Of a stretch of 6,723 nucleotides of DNA, positions 6,595-6,723 are shown piece by piece. Each line of letters starts with the position of its first letter. Within the stretch, counting starts at the first letter, position 1. A program made the translations under genes and the position numbers. Under the pieces are notes generated by a model that worked only from the letters and a program-made list of their open reading frames with translations, was not told the origin of the DNA and did not search any database. Source of the stretch: DATHYU01 sp033722675 (lineage in GTDB: Bacteria; Actinomycetota; Acidimicrobiia; Spongiisociales; UBA11373); NCBI GenBank assembly GCA_033722675.1, contig JAWVYO010000116.1, forward strand, positions 1-6,723, read 5' to 3'.

Positions 6595-6603
6595 GGGAAG
6601 CGA

Positions 6604-6609
6604 TAGGCT
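6604..6609 (+). promoter_or_regulatory. candidate -10 box of the VOC gene (leaderless)
   Basis: TAGGCT fits TANNNT and ends 6 bases before the ATG at 6616. Transcription would therefore begin on or beside the start codon. No Shine-Dalgarno stands in the normal place, as expected for a leaderless message. The same hexamer precedes the IclR-like gene. Confidence 0.45.
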
Positions 6610-6615
6610 CCGCGC

Positions 6616-6723
6616 ATGGCGGGACGCGGCAGGGTCACGACGGTGATGGTCGACACGGTGGACGTCGACGAGGCCGTGGCCTTCTGGACACAGGTCCTCG
6701 GGCTGGAGGTCCTGCAGCGCACC
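6616..6723 (+). CDS. VOC-family (glyoxalase/bleomycin-resistance fold) protein, 3'-truncated
   Basis: Only the first 36 residues are inside the window. RVTTVMVDTVDVDEAVAFWTQVLGLEVLQR has the typical opening of a VOC module: a first beta strand, the VDVDEAVAFW turn and helix, then LGLEV leading into the next strand. Such proteins include glyoxalases, dioxygenases and drug-binding proteins, so no reaction can be assigned. By eye, the first-strand position that often carries a metal-binding His (as in DHV) is Thr9, and FW replaces the common FY. This resembles VOC members that may bind a ligand without a metal. The start ATG is supported by the -10 box just upstream. Confidence 0.75.
   Translation, partial: MAGRGRVTTVMVDTVDVDEAVAFWTQVLGLEVLQRT

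Noticed and set aside
6504..6722. A minus-strand frame of about 72 residues overlapping the VOC start and the divergent region
   Set aside because: Low-complexity Ser/Arg/Pro composition, no motif, and it lies antisense to a good VOC start with a -10 box.

Overview
The window is a strongly GC-rich stretch of bacterial chromosome, tightly packed and reading like an actinomycete. GTG starts, stop/start overlaps between genes, and -10 boxes sitting 6 bases before a start codon (leaderless style) all fit Actinomycetota. An Acidimicrobiia-type organism is my best guess, but this is inference from composition and gene content, not from a marker gene. There are no RNA genes, insertion sequences, CRISPR arrays or phage genes, and no gap longer than about 110 bases.

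Layout. (1) Positions 1-2980, plus strand: three overlapping genes, namely the 3' part of a 4-alpha-glucanotransferase (malQ), a flavin-containing monooxygenase, and a methylthioadenosine/S-adenosylhomocysteine nucleosidase (mtnN). The junctions are TGATG and GTGA, so the three are probably co-transcribed and translationally coupled although they belong to unrelated pathways. (2) Positions 2977-3198, minus strand: a 73-residue protein that is only an IclR-type winged helix-turn-helix. Its stop codon interlocks with that of mtnN. (3) Positions 3199-3273: a compact divergent promoter region. (4) Positions 3274-5514, plus strand: a 746-residue membrane-anchored or secreted penicillin acylase-family Ntn hydrolase with the catalytic spacing of PvdQ-type N-acyl acylases. 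(5) Positions 5518-6507, minus strand: a TerC/Alx-family integral membrane protein, convergent with the acylase and separated by only 3 bases; a perfect 15-base palindrome holds both stop codons. (6) Positions 6508-6615: a divergent promoter region. (7) Positions 6616-6723, plus strand: the first 36 residues of a VOC (glyoxalase/bleomycin-resistance fold) protein.

How they may work together. MalQ handles maltodextrin or glycogen. MtnN recycles the by-products of S-adenosylmethionine use. The monooxygenase probably oxygenates a small N- or S-containing compound. The acylase acts outside the membrane on an unknown amide, and the small IclR-like protein, divergent from it, is the natural candidate regulator. 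TerC probably handles metal ions, possibly manganese. Most of the window is ordinary housekeeping and accessory metabolism. The points most worth a second look are the single-domain IclR protein paired with the acylase, the odd coupled malQ-FMO-mtnN cluster, and the symmetric elements at the gene ends and in the divergent promoter. I saw no convincing wholly new system.
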